Origin: an uncultured Hungatella sp.
Lineage (GTDB): Bacteria > Bacillota > Clostridia > Lachnospirales > Lachnospiraceae
Length of the DNA: 64,000 bases
NCBI GenBank assembly: GCA_910585435.1
Contig: CAJUEJ010000001.1
Coordinates: 283,575 to 347,574 of the forward strand
Direction: 5' to 3'
Each line of letters starts with the position of its first letter. Position 1 is the stretch's first letter. Made by a program: the position numbers and the translations under genes. A model generated the notes under the pieces. It had not been told where the DNA came from, did no database searches, and saw only the letters and a program-made list of their open reading frames with translations. This document shows positions 1-8,365 of this stretch, piece by piece.

Positions 1-798
1 GACGTGGCAATGCTCCGCGCCGAAAAGAAGACTTTCCAGGACAACCTCCGCGAGGAAAAGCGGAAATACATGGCCCCCTGGGAGGCGTTTGAAACCAGAG
101 CCAGGGCTCTTATTAACATGTATGATACGCCTATAAACCTGATTAACGGACAGCTCCAGGCTTTTGAAGAAAAGCGCATTGAGGAAAAGAGGGAACTTAT
201 CCGGAAGATTTATTCTGAGACTGTGCCGGACAGCCTCAGGGATTATATACCTTTAAAGAGTATTTACAGCCCCAAATGGGAGAATGCAACTGTAAAGGAA
301 AAAGCAATCCGGCAGGAAATTACAGCGGCTGCCGAAAGGGTAGGCAGTGATATCTCTACGATCCAGGAGATGCAGAGTGAGGGGGAGGAGGAAGCTGTCA
401 GGATTTATAAAAAGAATCTGAACCTTTCCGAAGTAGTTGCTTATCTCAGTAAGTACGAGAGACAGAAGCAGGAGATTCTTGCAAAAGAGCAGGAACGCAG
501 GCGGACGGAGGAAGAGAACAGGATCCGCATGGAGGAGCGGGAGAGGCTTCTGAAAGAACAGAAAATAAAAGATGATATGGAAGCTGCAGCAAGGAAGGCC
601 GAGGAGGAAAAGGCAGCGGCAGTAGAAGAGGCCAGACAGGCGGCAGAACAGGAAGTAATGGACAGGCTTATTCCGGATGACTTTGAGGGGAAGGCCGTGT
701 TATACAGCTACCGGATCCATCTTACCCCGGATGCAAAAGACAAGCTTGAAATGTTTATGGACAGTGTCGGGATTGAGTGGGAAATTCTGGAGGGATAA
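1..798 (+). CDS. DUF1351 phage protein, 5' partial
   Basis: The reading frame is open from base 1, so the N-terminus lies outside the window. The visible 265 residues are a highly charged helical protein with a long Glu/Lys/Arg coiled coil at about residues 150-220 and a short globular C-terminus. The N-terminal part matches my recollection of the DUF1351 family, found in Clostridia and Bacillus phages next to single-strand annealing proteins. The ERF gene follows after 2 bases, which supports a role in phage recombination or replication. The biochemical function is unknown. Confidence 0.7.
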   Translation, partial: DVAMLRAEKKTFQDNLREEKRKYMAPWEAFETRARALINMYDTPINLINGQLQAFEEKRIEEKRELIRKIYSETVPDSLRDYIPLKSIYSPKWENATVKEKAIRQEITAAAERVGSDISTIQEMQSEGEEEAVRIYKKNLNLSEVVAYLSKYERQKQEILAKEQERRRTEEENRIRMEERERLLKEQKIKDDMEAAARKAEEEKAAAVEEARQAAEQEVMDRLIPDDFEGKAVLYSYRIHLTPDAKDKLEMFMDSVGIEWEILEG

Positions 799-800
799 GG

Positions 801-1574
801 ATGCCTATGGATAGTCCAGCGAAAAACATCTATCAGAAGCTGGGGCATGTACAGTTCTGCTTAAAGGCCCCAAAGAGCCAGTACAACAAATTCGGGAATT
901 ATAATTACCGGAACTGTGAGGATATTCAGGAGGCGGCGAAGCCCATCATGAATGAGATCGGCGCAGCGCTTGTAATCAGTGATGATCTGGTCCAGGTAGG
1001 GGACAGGTTCTATATAAAGGCAACCGCGAAGTTTATTGATACGGGCAGCGGCGAGTCGATTGAAAATACGGCTTACGCCAGAGAAGAGCTGGAAAAAAAG
1101 GGGATGGATGTATCCCAGGTAACCGGGAGTACAAGCAGTTATGCCAGGAAATACGCTCTGAATGGCCTTTTCTGTATTGATGATACAAAAGATGCCGATA
1201 CGCCTCAGGAACCGGATAAGCCAGCGGAGTCAGGCAAGACGGCCAAGAAGAAGGGCCAGACGGCGCCGTTGCAGAATAAACCGCCTCAGACAGCAGGAAA
1301 AACGGATACGAAGCCTGTACCCAATCCCCAGTATATCAATTCCCAGCAGATTAATTTGCTGTTTATGGAAATTGAGCGGACCGGCATAAAGGAAAAGGTT
1401 CTTCTGGATGCGGCGCATGTGGATGACCTGCATAAGCTGACCCAGCCTTTATATGAGGGGCTGATGAAGCGTCTGAAGGCCACACCTGATAAACCGAAAG
1501 AAAATTACAGTGATACGGTTCCTCCGGAAGATGGGGATGACAGCGGCCTTCCGTGGAATACGCCTGCGGGGTAA
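801..1574 (+). CDS. erf: ERF-family single-strand annealing protein
   Basis: Predicted phage recombinase of the ERF superfamily (257 aa), which anneals complementary single strands during phage recombination or genome circularisation. The core is residues 1-130 and carries the family signature GSTSSYARKYAL followed by an IDDTKDAD stretch. The Pro/Lys-rich region after residue 135 is a linker, and a small C-terminal domain follows. ATG 801 is preferred because GGAGGGATAAGG lies directly before it. An upstream in-frame ATG at 777 lies inside the previous gene and has no such site. Confidence 0.88.
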   Translation: MPMDSPAKNIYQKLGHVQFCLKAPKSQYNKFGNYNYRNCEDIQEAAKPIMNEIGAALVISDDLVQVGDRFYIKATAKFIDTGSGESIENTAYAREELEKKGMDVSQVTGSTSSYARKYALNGLFCIDDTKDADTPQEPDKPAESGKTAKKKGQTAPLQNKPPQTAGKTDTKPVPNPQYINSQQINLLFMEIERTGIKEKVLLDAAHVDDLHKLTQPLYEGLMKRLKATPDKPKENYSDTVPPEDGDDSGLPWNTPAG

Positions 1575-1579
1575 TCCAT

Positions 1580-2176
1580 ATGGAATTCAGAGGCAGATTG
1601 AAAGGGATATCAAAAAACTGGATAACCGGGAAATGGGACATTTTATTTGAGACACAGGAAGACGTAACTTCTGTGATTCAAAAAATCAGTGAGAAGGAAT
1701 TAACGGTTTCCTTCCGGATATTCCGGAAGAAAAGGAGCCTGGATGCGAATGCCTATTACTGGCAGCTTCTTTCCAGGCTGGCCGAGGCCCTGGGGATATC
1801 AAAGAGCCGTGCCCACAACCTCATGCTTATCCGATACGGGCAACAGGAAGAGTATGACGGCCGTTTGGTATATGTGGTAGTGCCAGACACACCGGACGGC
1901 GCGGAAAGGGCCTTTGAAGCGGATACTTATCATATTAAGCCTACCAGTGAAGTGAAGGCCGGCCAGGATGGTACCTTATTCCGCACTTATAAGATGCTCC
2001 GCGGCTCCAGTACCTATAATACCAAAGAAATGTCAGAGCTGATTCATGGTCTGGTAAGTGAATGCCGGCAGCTGGGGATTGAGACCATGACACCAGACCA
2101 GATCCATGAGATGATGCGGCTTTATGAGCAGCACATCATGAGAGATAAAAAGGCACCAAGTATTTCCGCCCCATAA
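1580..2176 (+). CDS. NinB-like phage recombination protein
   Basis: A 198-aa protein in the recombination block. The stretch RSLDANAYYWQLLSRLAEAL, followed by a region of aromatic and charged residues, resembles the NinB/YbcN type of phage proteins that act with annealing proteins and resolvases. I chose ATG 1580 just after the ERF stop, because it fits the compact neighbour spacing and begins a plausible beta-rich N-terminus. The family assignment rests on motif memory and position only. Confidence 0.6.
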   Translation: MEFRGRLKGISKNWITGKWDILFETQEDVTSVIQKISEKELTVSFRIFRKKRSLDANAYYWQLLSRLAEALGISKSRAHNLMLIRYGQQEEYDGRLVYVVVPDTPDGAERAFEADTYHIKPTSEVKAGQDGTLFRTYKMLRGSSTYNTKEMSELIHGLVSECRQLGIETMTPDQIHEMMRLYEQHIMRDKKAPSISAP

Positions 2177-2185
2177 AGGAGAAAT

Positions 2186-2495
2186 ATGGAATATTTTTAA
2201 CAATTCCAGGAAGGCTGCATAATCTTAATGATTTGATGGCTTCGGAACACTCAAATCGTCATAAAGGCGCTAAAATGAAGTTAGGCGATGAAAGTATCGT
2301 ATCAGTTGCAATAATGCGCTGAATGGGCATGATTGCATTTTGGTTGGCGATGCTTGCCCGATACCACTTAAAATCCATGTAGGGCTTGCTAAGGAGCGTC
2401 CGCAGAGTAAGACAATAGATTTCTGGACGGAGTGGGGAAGAGAGCGTGACAGTGTGGATTATGCGGCTTGTCTTGAGGAATATTTGGAGAATTAG
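2186..2495 (+). pseudogene. Decayed RusA-like resolvase fused to another gene remnant
   Basis: From 2186 the DNA parallels the start of the intact rusA gene at 3066: same ATGGAATATT start, then PGRLHNLNDLMASEHSNRHK in the shifted frame, comparable to PGTLPNLNDYIAAERTNRHK. A base is lost near 2200, giving an immediate stop, and the frame ends again near 2323. From about 2310 to 2495 a different frame encodes an unrelated C-terminus ending in DYAACLEEYLEN. The segment therefore looks like a recombinant of two broken genes. Confidence 0.7.
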
Positions 2496-2496
2496 A

Positions 2497-2841
2497 ATGA
2501 AAACATTGAAAGAATATGAAGTCACAATTTTAAGAGAAAAAGAAATTGCTGATTATTTTCAAGGGCATGGCATTCACGAAACCATAAAACGGTACGCTCT
2601 GACAAGGAGCAGAATTTATCAGATTCGCAAATCTGCCTACAAGAAAACAAGCGCATTTTATGACAGAAGATTTGAAGGCATGCCGGAAATGATAAGAAAT
2701 GCTTTAGGGCGTAGTGGAATAAAGGACATGGAAAGCCTTTTGGAATTTTACCATGAAAATGGCAGAGAAGGACTTTCTAAGATTGTCAGAATCGGAAAAA
2801 CAAATGCAGAAATTATTTCTGAATACTTAGAAAGCAGGTAA
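2497..2841 (+). CDS. Small helical phage protein, possible DNA-binding
   Basis: A 114-aa protein of unknown function. The middle part (YALTRSRIYQIRKSAY) could be a helix-turn-helix. The C-terminal half (GIKDMESLLEFYHENG then KIVRIGKTNAEIISEYL) resembles a helix-hairpin-helix like that of the RNA polymerase alpha C-terminal domain. ATG 2497 lies just after the stop of the upstream remnant. Lower GC than its neighbours hints at separate acquisition. Confidence 0.55.
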   Translation: MKTLKEYEVTILREKEIADYFQGHGIHETIKRYALTRSRIYQIRKSAYKKTSAFYDRRFEGMPEMIRNALGRSGIKDMESLLEFYHENGREGLSKIVRIGKTNAEIISEYLESR

Positions 2842-2922
2842 CTATCAACCGTAGTATTTGTCCATTCGATATATCACGGAATCGGCGGCGGGTTGGTCTC
2901 TGCCGCCGGAAAGGAGGAAGAC

Positions 2923-3066
2923 ATGAGTAGATGTTGTGGAAATTGCGAATACAGCAGATACGACATAGAACAGCAGGACTTTGTATGTAAATGTGAAGAA
3001 AGCGAAAACTACGCACTTCCCACAGAGTATAGAGGAAGTTGTGAAGAGTTTGTGGAGAAAGACTGA
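2923..3066 (+). CDS. 47-aa cysteine-rich protein
   Basis: A short ORF with a good ribosome site (AAGGAGG 10 bases before ATG 2923) whose stop overlaps the rusA start as ATGA. It has a CCGNC motif, two further Cys around residue 28 and one near the C-terminus, consistent with a small zinc-binding fold. The translational coupling to rusA supports expression. Function unknown. A GGCGGC/GCCGCC hairpin at 2884-2907 precedes it. Confidence 0.6.
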   Translation: MSRCCGNCEYSRYDIEQQDFVCKCEESENYALPTEYRGSCEEFVEKD

Positions 3067-3440
3067 TGGAATATTTATTGACAATCCCCGGCACGCTCCC
3101 GAACCTCAATGACTACATAGCCGCCGAACGCACAAACCGCCACAAAGGGGCTAAAATGAAAGCGGACAGCGGAAAAATCGTTGCGGCGGCAATCAGGCAG
3201 TGTCTAAGGGGCGTGAGGATTGAGAAGACGGTGTATATGGAATACACATGGTATGAGCCGAATAAGCGTCGCGATAAGGACAATGTAAGCTCATTTGGGC
3301 GTAAGGTTATTCAGGACTCTCTTGTAGATGCTGGAATACTGAAAGATGATGGCTGGAAACATGTTGTCGGATTTTCTGACAGGTTTGAGGTGGACAAGGA
3401 TAATCCACGGATTGAGGTTTTGATTAAGGAGATAAAATAG
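3066..3440 (+). CDS. rusA: RusA-family Holliday junction resolvase
   Basis: A predicted metal-dependent endonuclease of 124 aa that resolves Holliday junctions in phage DNA before packaging. The family features are visible: N-terminal PGTLPNLNDY, then RRDKDNVSS with the catalytic Asp pair, then QDSLVDAGILKDDGWKHV with further acidic residues. The length is typical of RusA. The ATG overlaps the stop of the upstream Cys-rich gene. An older broken relative lies at 2186. Confidence 0.88.
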   Translation: MEYLLTIPGTLPNLNDYIAAERTNRHKGAKMKADSGKIVAAAIRQCLRGVRIEKTVYMEYTWYEPNKRRDKDNVSSFGRKVIQDSLVDAGILKDDGWKHVVGFSDRFEVDKDNPRIEVLIKEIK

Positions 3441-4337
3441 ATGGCACGTCCGAAACAGGACGGATTGCTCTATTTCTCGCTTGATACGAATTTCTTTTAC
3501 GCAGATAAGCGAATCAAAAGATTGCGTTACAAATACGGGAATGATGGATTGATTTTTTATATTTATCTGCTAACAGAAATTTATCGAAATGGATATTACA
3601 TAAGCTGGGACGAAGAATCGGCAGAGGACGCCACAGAAGAACTTCGCTTCAGGGAAGGGTTTACAGAGCAGGTCTTGACATACTTGGTTAGTCGGTCACT
3701 ACTCACCATGAGCAAACTTGCTAGTTCGGTCACTGTCATTACTTCACCGGGAATACAGAAGCGTTATCAGGAGGCGAAGAAAGGCTGCAAAAGACAGATA
3801 GAGGTTGATCCCGAAATCTGGCTTTTGAGCAAAGAGGAAACCGCGTCTTGTATTAAGGTTGCACATAACGTTAGTAATTCCGAGAAAAACCAGAGTAATT
3901 CCGAGAAAAACCAGAGTAATTCCGAGAAAAACAATATAAAGAAAAGTAAAGTAAATAAAAGTAAAGAAAAACAGAGAGAGTGTGCGAAGCGCTTTGAGGA
4001 CTTTGCCTCTGCATATCCAAAGGACTGCAATCGGTATCTGACGGAAACGGCATATATTGAACTGTTATTAACAGGAAAGATTACAGAGGATGAGCTTGTA
4101 CAGTGTGCAATAAACTATGCGGAGGCATGTAAAGCCAATGAAACTCCGGATAGGTATATTAAAAAAGCCGAAAATTTCTTGAGGGATATGGTTTTTGATG
4201 ATTATATGCCAGGCAGATACAAAAAACCAAGTACTGTCAAAAGCAAAACAAACTCTTTCCACAACTTTGAACAAAGAGATACGGATTATGACAGCATGGT
4301 GTTGGAAAAATTAAAAAAACGCTTTGAACCAAGTTGA
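3441..4337 (+). CDS. Phage replisome organizer (DUF4373 / DnaD-like)
   Basis: The N-terminal 110 residues (YFSLDTNFFYADKRIKRLRY and following) match the Lin1244/Lin1753-type DUF4373 domain of Gram-positive phage replication initiators. The C-terminal region, about residues 175-270, looks like a small helical DnaD-type domain for DNA or helicase-loader contact. Between them is a polar linker with three copies of a 7-residue repeat (SNSEKNQ). It starts 1 base after rusA. It probably opens the origin and recruits host replication proteins, which is inferred from the family. Confidence 0.75.
   Translation: MARPKQDGLLYFSLDTNFFYADKRIKRLRYKYGNDGLIFYIYLLTEIYRNGYYISWDEESAEDATEELRFREGFTEQVLTYLVSRSLLTMSKLASSVTVITSPGIQKRYQEAKKGCKRQIEVDPEIWLLSKEETASCIKVAHNVSNSEKNQSNSEKNQSNSEKNNIKKSKVNKSKEKQRECAKRFEDFASAYPKDCNRYLTETAYIELLLTGKITEDELVQCAINYAEACKANETPDRYIKKAENFLRDMVFDDYMPGRYKKPSTVKSKTNSFHNFEQRDTDYDSMVLEKLKKRFEPS
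3873..3933 (+). repeat. In-frame tandem 21-bp repeat, about 3 copies
   Basis: A 21-bp unit beginning AGTAATTCCGAG occurs three times head to tail inside the replisome organizer gene, the last copy being slightly incomplete. It encodes the SNSEKNQ linker repeat. The unit is a multiple of three, so copy-number change by slippage would keep the frame. Confidence 0.9.
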
Positions 4338-4385
4338 AATGCTTGACAAACAATATAGAGCAAATAAGAAGTAAGGAGGAGGGAG

Positions 4386-4752
4386 ATGGAGAAAAAACCG
4401 AGTGAGATAATAACAGAATTTTTGAATTTTCTTGAAACGGCAAAAAATGAATATGAATCAGCTTATGCAGATGTTGGATTGGAGGATAGAAAAGAACAGA
4501 CATTTCTTCACGATTTGGAGTTTGCGCAAAATAAGAATGAGCGGAATAAGGTTGCAACACGGTTCCAACAGAGCAGACGGACAAGGCGAAAAAGCGAAGG
4601 ACAGGGCGCAACTATATGAATACATAAGCAATTTTTATACAGACAAGCAGAATCAGAGCTTAATTAAGGCATTGCGTAGGTTGCAGAATGAGCAGATTGC
4701 AAGGGAGAAATATCTGTTTGGTAATAGGGAATTTAAAAACCGTGTGGATTGA
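4386..4752 (+). pseudogene. Small phage protein split by a frameshift in an A-run
   Basis: The first part (from ATG 4386) reads an N-terminus with an EFLNFLETAKNEY motif and TFLHDLEF. The rest of what I recall as a roughly 115-aa phage family (RAQLYEYISNFYTDK to the end at 4752) lies in the +1 frame. The switch occurs at a run of five A at 4589-4593, where four A would restore one continuous protein of about 121 aa. This may be a disabling indel, a sequencing error or, less likely, programmed +1 frameshifting. Confidence 0.65.
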
Positions 4753-4805
4753 GCAGAAAGTATAAAACTGCCCGCAGTGGTGCAGGAAAAGGAGGGATAA
4801 AAGAA

Positions 4806-5912
4806 ATGGAAATAAAAGAAATTAGGGAAAGGTTAATCTATGCAAATGCTTCTGTTATGACAGAGGAGGAATTTAGTAAAGCAAAAAAAATACTGGATGA
4901 AATGTCTGATTCTGAAATATTGAATATTGCTTCAAAGGCAATTCAAAGCGTTAATGGAAAAGGAAACACAAAGGAATATCTTAATATGGCTAAAAAGTTA
5001 CAAAAGATTCGTGGCATAAACAAAGGCAATTCGGCTTTGAATAGTTTTAAAGTCAATACATTATCAGAGATGGAAAATACAGATTTGTTAAATAAAATCG
5101 AAAAATCTTATTTATCCGATGCTATATACCTTACAAACAGCGAGGATATACAACTGATTGACTTGTGGGAAAAGGGAGATAAAAGCGGGATTACTATACC
5201 ATCCGATTTATTCTTTGCAAATACGGTTCCTTTGATGGATTGTAAAATATCTGTAGACGAAAGGGAAATAGGTGGAGTTAATTGCTCTTACAGAGTGATT
5301 ATATTTGAGGATTATGCAGAAAAAATAAAGTCGGCAGATATGGATGATGTCATAATGGTTGGAGCAGCAATTATTCCAATAATGGGAAGTGGAGATATTA
5401 TCATTCCGATAAATGTTGTTAATGGAGTTGATTCAATTCCGATATGCCCGATTGGATTTAGAAATATGCCTAAGTCGCATCAACAAAGAATAGTGCAAAG
5501 TATGAGCCAAACACAATTAGCACAAATGCTGGTTTCTGTAATGGAAACATGGTACGGAATACAGATTGCATTGTTACATCCCGAAGTAAAAGAAGTATTC
5601 AAAAATCCGCAGACAGTTAGGGATTATGACAGCACAAAGAATAACTCTAAGAACAACAAAAAGAAAAGAGTTAGATACATAAAGAAACACGTAATCAATA
5701 AAGATGAACTGGAAAAGCGGATTTATGGAATGACAAGGACAATCAAACGTCATGCATTGTTGTGGTATGTAATCGGTCATTGGAGGACATGTAAAGATGG
5801 CAGAAAGGTATTTATTCAGCCGTATTGGAAAGGTGCATTGAGAAATGAAAAGAACGTTGTTGAAGCAAGAGAGCGTGAAATCATCATAAAGAATGAAGCT
5901 GTTGAAGCTTGA
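4806..5912 (+). CDS. Phage protein of unknown function, 368 aa
   Basis: I do not recognise a catalytic family. The central region is hydrophobic and beta-rich (about residues 180-230). A basic Asn/Lys-rich linker follows near residue 275. The C-terminus carries HALLWYVIGHWRTCKDGRKV and then FIQPYWKGALRN, a pattern I associate with uncharacterised phage proteins that have an HWR-containing tail. ATG 4806 is chosen because AAGGAGGG lies about 10 bases upstream. An upstream in-frame start at 4749 is less well placed. Confidence 0.6.
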   Translation: MEIKEIRERLIYANASVMTEEEFSKAKKILDEMSDSEILNIASKAIQSVNGKGNTKEYLNMAKKLQKIRGINKGNSALNSFKVNTLSEMENTDLLNKIEKSYLSDAIYLTNSEDIQLIDLWEKGDKSGITIPSDLFFANTVPLMDCKISVDEREIGGVNCSYRVIIFEDYAEKIKSADMDDVIMVGAAIIPIMGSGDIIIPINVVNGVDSIPICPIGFRNMPKSHQQRIVQSMSQTQLAQMLVSVMETWYGIQIALLHPEVKEVFKNPQTVRDYDSTKNNSKNNKKKRVRYIKKHVINKDELEKRIYGMTRTIKRHALLWYVIGHWRTCKDGRKVFIQPYWKGALRNEKNVVEAREREIIIKNEAVEA

Positions 5913-5926
5913 TAGGAGGTGATACC

Positions 5927-6379
5927 ATGCGCAGAAAATGCCACACCTGCCTATGCCGGACATGCTTGAATGTATGCAAATGTGAGGGATGCACAGGGAA
6001 GAAAGAATCATGCGAGAGATGCAGCGGATTTGGGCATCTTAGCATTTTCGAGCAGCAAGCCAATCCGCAGTACCATTCAGTCCCCCGGCGCTCATGGCAG
6101 CATTATGGAATCAGCAAAGAGCGGTACAGACAGTTGACAGAGTACATACAGTCCGGCAGATATGCCTCTCTCGCTTCACGGGCGGCTCATACAGCCAATG
6201 AAACCATTGCAGAGTACATTTTACTGTCTGTCACTCAAAACAAGTCCTATGACGCCTTAAGGGTGAAATGGGAGCTGAAAGAAATGGAGCGGATTCCGTA
6301 CTGCCGGACGGATTTTTATGGCATTCGTAGACATTTCTTTAGTATTTTTAACGAGAAAATGAAGGAGATAGGGAAATGA
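5927..6379 (+). CDS. Cys-rich phage protein with C-terminal helical domain
   Basis: A 150-aa protein whose first 40 residues are a dense cysteine cluster (CHTCLCRTCLNVCKCEGC and three more Cys), almost certainly a zinc-binding module. The remainder is helical (ERYRQLTEYIQSGRYASLA onward) and ends in a YGIRRHFFSIFNEK segment typical of small phage regulators. GGAGGTGATACC directly before ATG 5927 decides the start. It could be a transcriptional regulator, but this is not proven. Confidence 0.6.
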   Translation: MRRKCHTCLCRTCLNVCKCEGCTGKKESCERCSGFGHLSIFEQQANPQYHSVPRRSWQHYGISKERYRQLTEYIQSGRYASLASRAAHTANETIAEYILLSVTQNKSYDALRVKWELKEMERIPYCRTDFYGIRRHFFSIFNEKMKEIGK

Positions 6380-6738
6380 AAGAAAATATAATCAGCATAA
6401 ACAAATATCTGTATTTCGATAAAGAGAGTGGAGTATTTGCCCTAACAGATGAAGCCTCTGAAATCATATACAGGAAGAAAGAAATTATATGCAGTTACAG
6501 CGGAGCAGATGAGTGGTGTAATCATTTTGTTTGTGAATTGATTGATTTATACAGCGGTTCAAGCAAATACAATTATGCTTTAGGAACTACCGTTCACGAA
6601 ACTGCAATACCAGAAATTTGGAAAGAAAATAAAGATGGCGTGTGCGAGTGGGTAGAAAGAAGTATGAATAAAGAATGGGGTAAGCGCGCGTTTGATATGC
6701 TGATAACTGTTATTGATGATTTGGTTATATGCAAATAA
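6376..6738 (+). CDS. Hypothetical phage protein, 120 aa
   Basis: The start overlaps the stop of the previous gene (ATGA), so the two are translationally coupled. The sequence has a mixed alpha/beta character with a Trp-rich second half (EIWKENKDGVCEWVERSM). I do not recognise the family. Confidence 0.55.
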   Translation: MKENIISINKYLYFDKESGVFALTDEASEIIYRKKEIICSYSGADEWCNHFVCELIDLYSGSSKYNYALGTTVHETAIPEIWKENKDGVCEWVERSMNKEWGKRAFDMLITVIDDLVICK

Positions 6739-6759
6739 CGATTTAGGAGATATTTTTAC

Positions 6760-7143
6760 AGTTTGTTTGATAAGGAGGTTAGGAAAGAAGAATGTATGAA
6801 GAATTGAATGTTAAAGTAGGGGATAAGGTTCTTTATAGACTCTGGACTTTTTCTGGAACTGTAGAACGGATTGAAACAGTCACGAGAGTTACTCCAACTG
6901 GTAGAATACGGATTGATGGTAGCGGCTCTCAATTTGACAAATACGGTCGTGAAATGGGAGCTGATTCATGGAGAGGTGGCGCACGTTTATCAATCCCGAC
7001 AGAGGAAGATTATAAGCGAATAGAGGAAAATTCTGTTATTTCAAAGGCATTGTCACTTATGGAAAAACTTAACAAGAAAACATTGCCTTATGATAAGGCG
7101 GTAAAGATTGTCGAAATACTATCTTAGTTTGTTTGATAAGGAG
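6760..7143 (+). repeat. 18-bp direct repeat pair flanking one small gene
   Basis: AGTTTGTTTGATAAGGAG occurs identically at 6760-6777 and 7126-7143. The copies lie on either side of the gene at 6792-7127, the second starting inside its stop codon. Both contain an AAGGAG ribosome site, so each serves the gene that follows. This is what insertion of a one-gene cassette by recombination at a start region would leave. Confidence 0.9.
6792..7127 (+). CDS. Small beta-barrel-like phage accessory protein
   Basis: A 111-aa protein. The N-terminal 75 residues alternate beta-strand-like segments (VKVGDKVLYRLW, SGTVERIETVTRV, GRIRIDG), like an SH3/KOW-type barrel, and a short helical tail follows. Similar small proteins are common in Clostridia phages with no known role. 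It is flanked by perfect 18-bp direct repeats, which mark it as a separable cassette. Confidence 0.6.
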   Translation: MYEELNVKVGDKVLYRLWTFSGTVERIETVTRVTPTGRIRIDGSGSQFDKYGREMGADSWRGGARLSIPTEEDYKRIEENSVISKALSLMEKLNKKTLPYDKAVKIVEILS

Positions 7144-7160
7144 TTAAGGAGGATAGGGAA

Positions 7161-7541
7161 GTGAATGGTCTAATGAAAATGTATGGAAACGAAAGAGTAA
7201 ATGATTATTTCAAAAATTATGCTCATGCACAGATTGATGTGGCGTATAGAATCATGGAATACTTAGAACCTGACGAGTATTTTCCGCCAAATGATTTGAG
7301 TAGTAGCATCATGGATAAATTTCTGAAAAGAGATGTTATTGGTGCGGTTGATGGAATAATCAATGAATTATGCATTGATATTTCAAGTTCTTCTGGTTCG
7401 GAAGCTTTAAGCAGAGAAGCTGTCGAATTTGCTAATGAAGTTCTTGAAGATTTTTTTGAAAGAAAAAAGGATGAAAAACTATCGGAAAGAGAACGGTTGC
7501 TTATAAGGCTCGGAGAATTGGATAAAGAGTTGGCGGAATAA
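7161..7541 (+). CDS. Hypothetical helical phage protein, about 126 aa
   Basis: Acidic, all-helical protein with no recognised domain, ending in a charged coil (KLSERERLLIRLGELDKELAE). The start is either GTG 7161, with AAGGAGG about 10 bases before it, or ATG 7173. I prefer GTG because of the spacing. A TTGGTACAA promoter begins 2 bases after its stop. Confidence 0.55.
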   Translation: MNGLMKMYGNERVNDYFKNYAHAQIDVAYRIMEYLEPDEYFPPNDLSSSIMDKFLKRDVIGAVDGIINELCIDISSSSGSEALSREAVEFANEVLEDFFERKKDEKLSERERLLIRLGELDKELAE

Positions 7542-7542
7542 A

Positions 7543-7576
7543 TTGGTACAACTCCCCCTCGAATCTCATGTACAAT
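7543..7576 (+). promoter_or_regulatory. TTGGTACAA-type promoter 1
   Basis: TTGGTACAA at 7543-7551 is followed after 19 bp by TACAAT at 7571-7576. There is no canonical TTGACA at 17 bp. The predicted start near 7583 leads into the ribosome site of the gene at 7610. The same arrangement recurs through the prophage. Confidence 0.7.
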
Positions 7577-7609
7577 AGAATTAGGGGGATTGTGGAGGGA
7601 AAGGGAAAT

Positions 7610-8002
7610 ATGGAGAATATAAAGCTTTATAAAGAGACCAATGATAGAATCGCGGATTTGCTTTTGCTTTGCGAGGATAATGCAATGTGCCTTTATGCCG
7701 GAACATACATAAAAAGTCTTGAAGAGAAGATTAAGAATTATGAGGACTTAGAGGAACAAGGGAAACTGCTGAAACTGCCCTGTGCGGTGGGGGATACGGT
7801 GTATTATCTGGATAGGTTTTGCTCGGGGACTTCGTTAGATTGTCCGCGTAGACCATGCGAACCTTGCGAATATTACAAGCTCGAAATTTACGAGGGAAAA
7901 TTCAAACTAAATGATATAAATGATTTTGGGAAAACCGTTTTCCTCACCAGAGAAGAAGCCGAAGCCGCATTGAAAGAATTGGAGAGGGGTAAGGGAGAAT
8001 GA
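7610..8002 (+). CDS. Phage accessory protein with LPCAVGDTVYY motif
   Basis: A 130-aa protein. The N-terminal half is helical (NDRIADLLLLCEDN and following). The C-terminal half has the LPCAVGDTVYYLD start of a small beta domain, four Cys near CPRRPCEPCEYY, and the ending TVFLTREEAEAALKELE, a very common signature of small Clostridia phage and mobile-element proteins of unknown role. ATG 7610 is chosen because an upstream start at 7568 would lie before the predicted transcription start. The next gene overlaps its stop. Confidence 0.65.
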   Translation: MENIKLYKETNDRIADLLLLCEDNAMCLYAGTYIKSLEEKIKNYEDLEEQGKLLKLPCAVGDTVYYLDRFCSGTSLDCPRRPCEPCEYYKLEIYEGKFKLNDINDFGKTVFLTREEAEAALKELERGKGE

Positions 8003-8298
8003 GACTGATTGATGCTGATGAATTAAGAAAGCAACTAAGTACGATGTGTCCTCTATATGCAACGGATGAATACGATTATTGCACAAAAGATATATTGGAC
8101 AAGGTTGATGTTTTAGTTCAGAAACAGCCTACCGCCTATGACGTGGATAAGGTTGTGAAGGAATTGGAGGAGTGCGCAATAATAGAACTTGGGATAACTA
8201 AGGAAAAGTTTGAAATGGATAGAGGGGAATACTCAGGCTATTGTGCGCTTAGTTTGACAGAAACGAAAGAGATTGTAAAATCCGGCTGCATTGAATGA
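7999..8298 (+). CDS. RLIDADEL-type small phage protein
   Basis: A 99-aa protein beginning MRLIDADELRKQL, with a central QPTAYDVDKVVKELEE. Both are hallmarks of a very frequent but uncharacterised accessory family in Clostridia phages. It overlaps the previous gene by 4 bases and is likely cotranscribed from the TTGGTACAA promoter at 7543. A 19-codon ORF overlapping its stop (8295-8354) is probably not a gene. Confidence 0.65.
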   Translation: MRLIDADELRKQLSTMCPLYATDEYDYCTKDILDKVDVLVQKQPTAYDVDKVVKELEECAIIELGITKEKFEMDRGEYSGYCALSLTETKEIVKSGCIE

Positions 8299-8365
8299 AA
8301 TTTGCAAATGAAGATAATACAGACGGAGAGTATTTCTGCATGATAAGTGATTGAGGTGAGAAAAA

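Noticed and set aside
3873..3933. Three tandem 21-bp units considered as a CRISPR or origin iteron array
   Set aside because: The units are contiguous with no spacers, in frame, and encode a polar linker. An origin function is possible but nothing else supports it.
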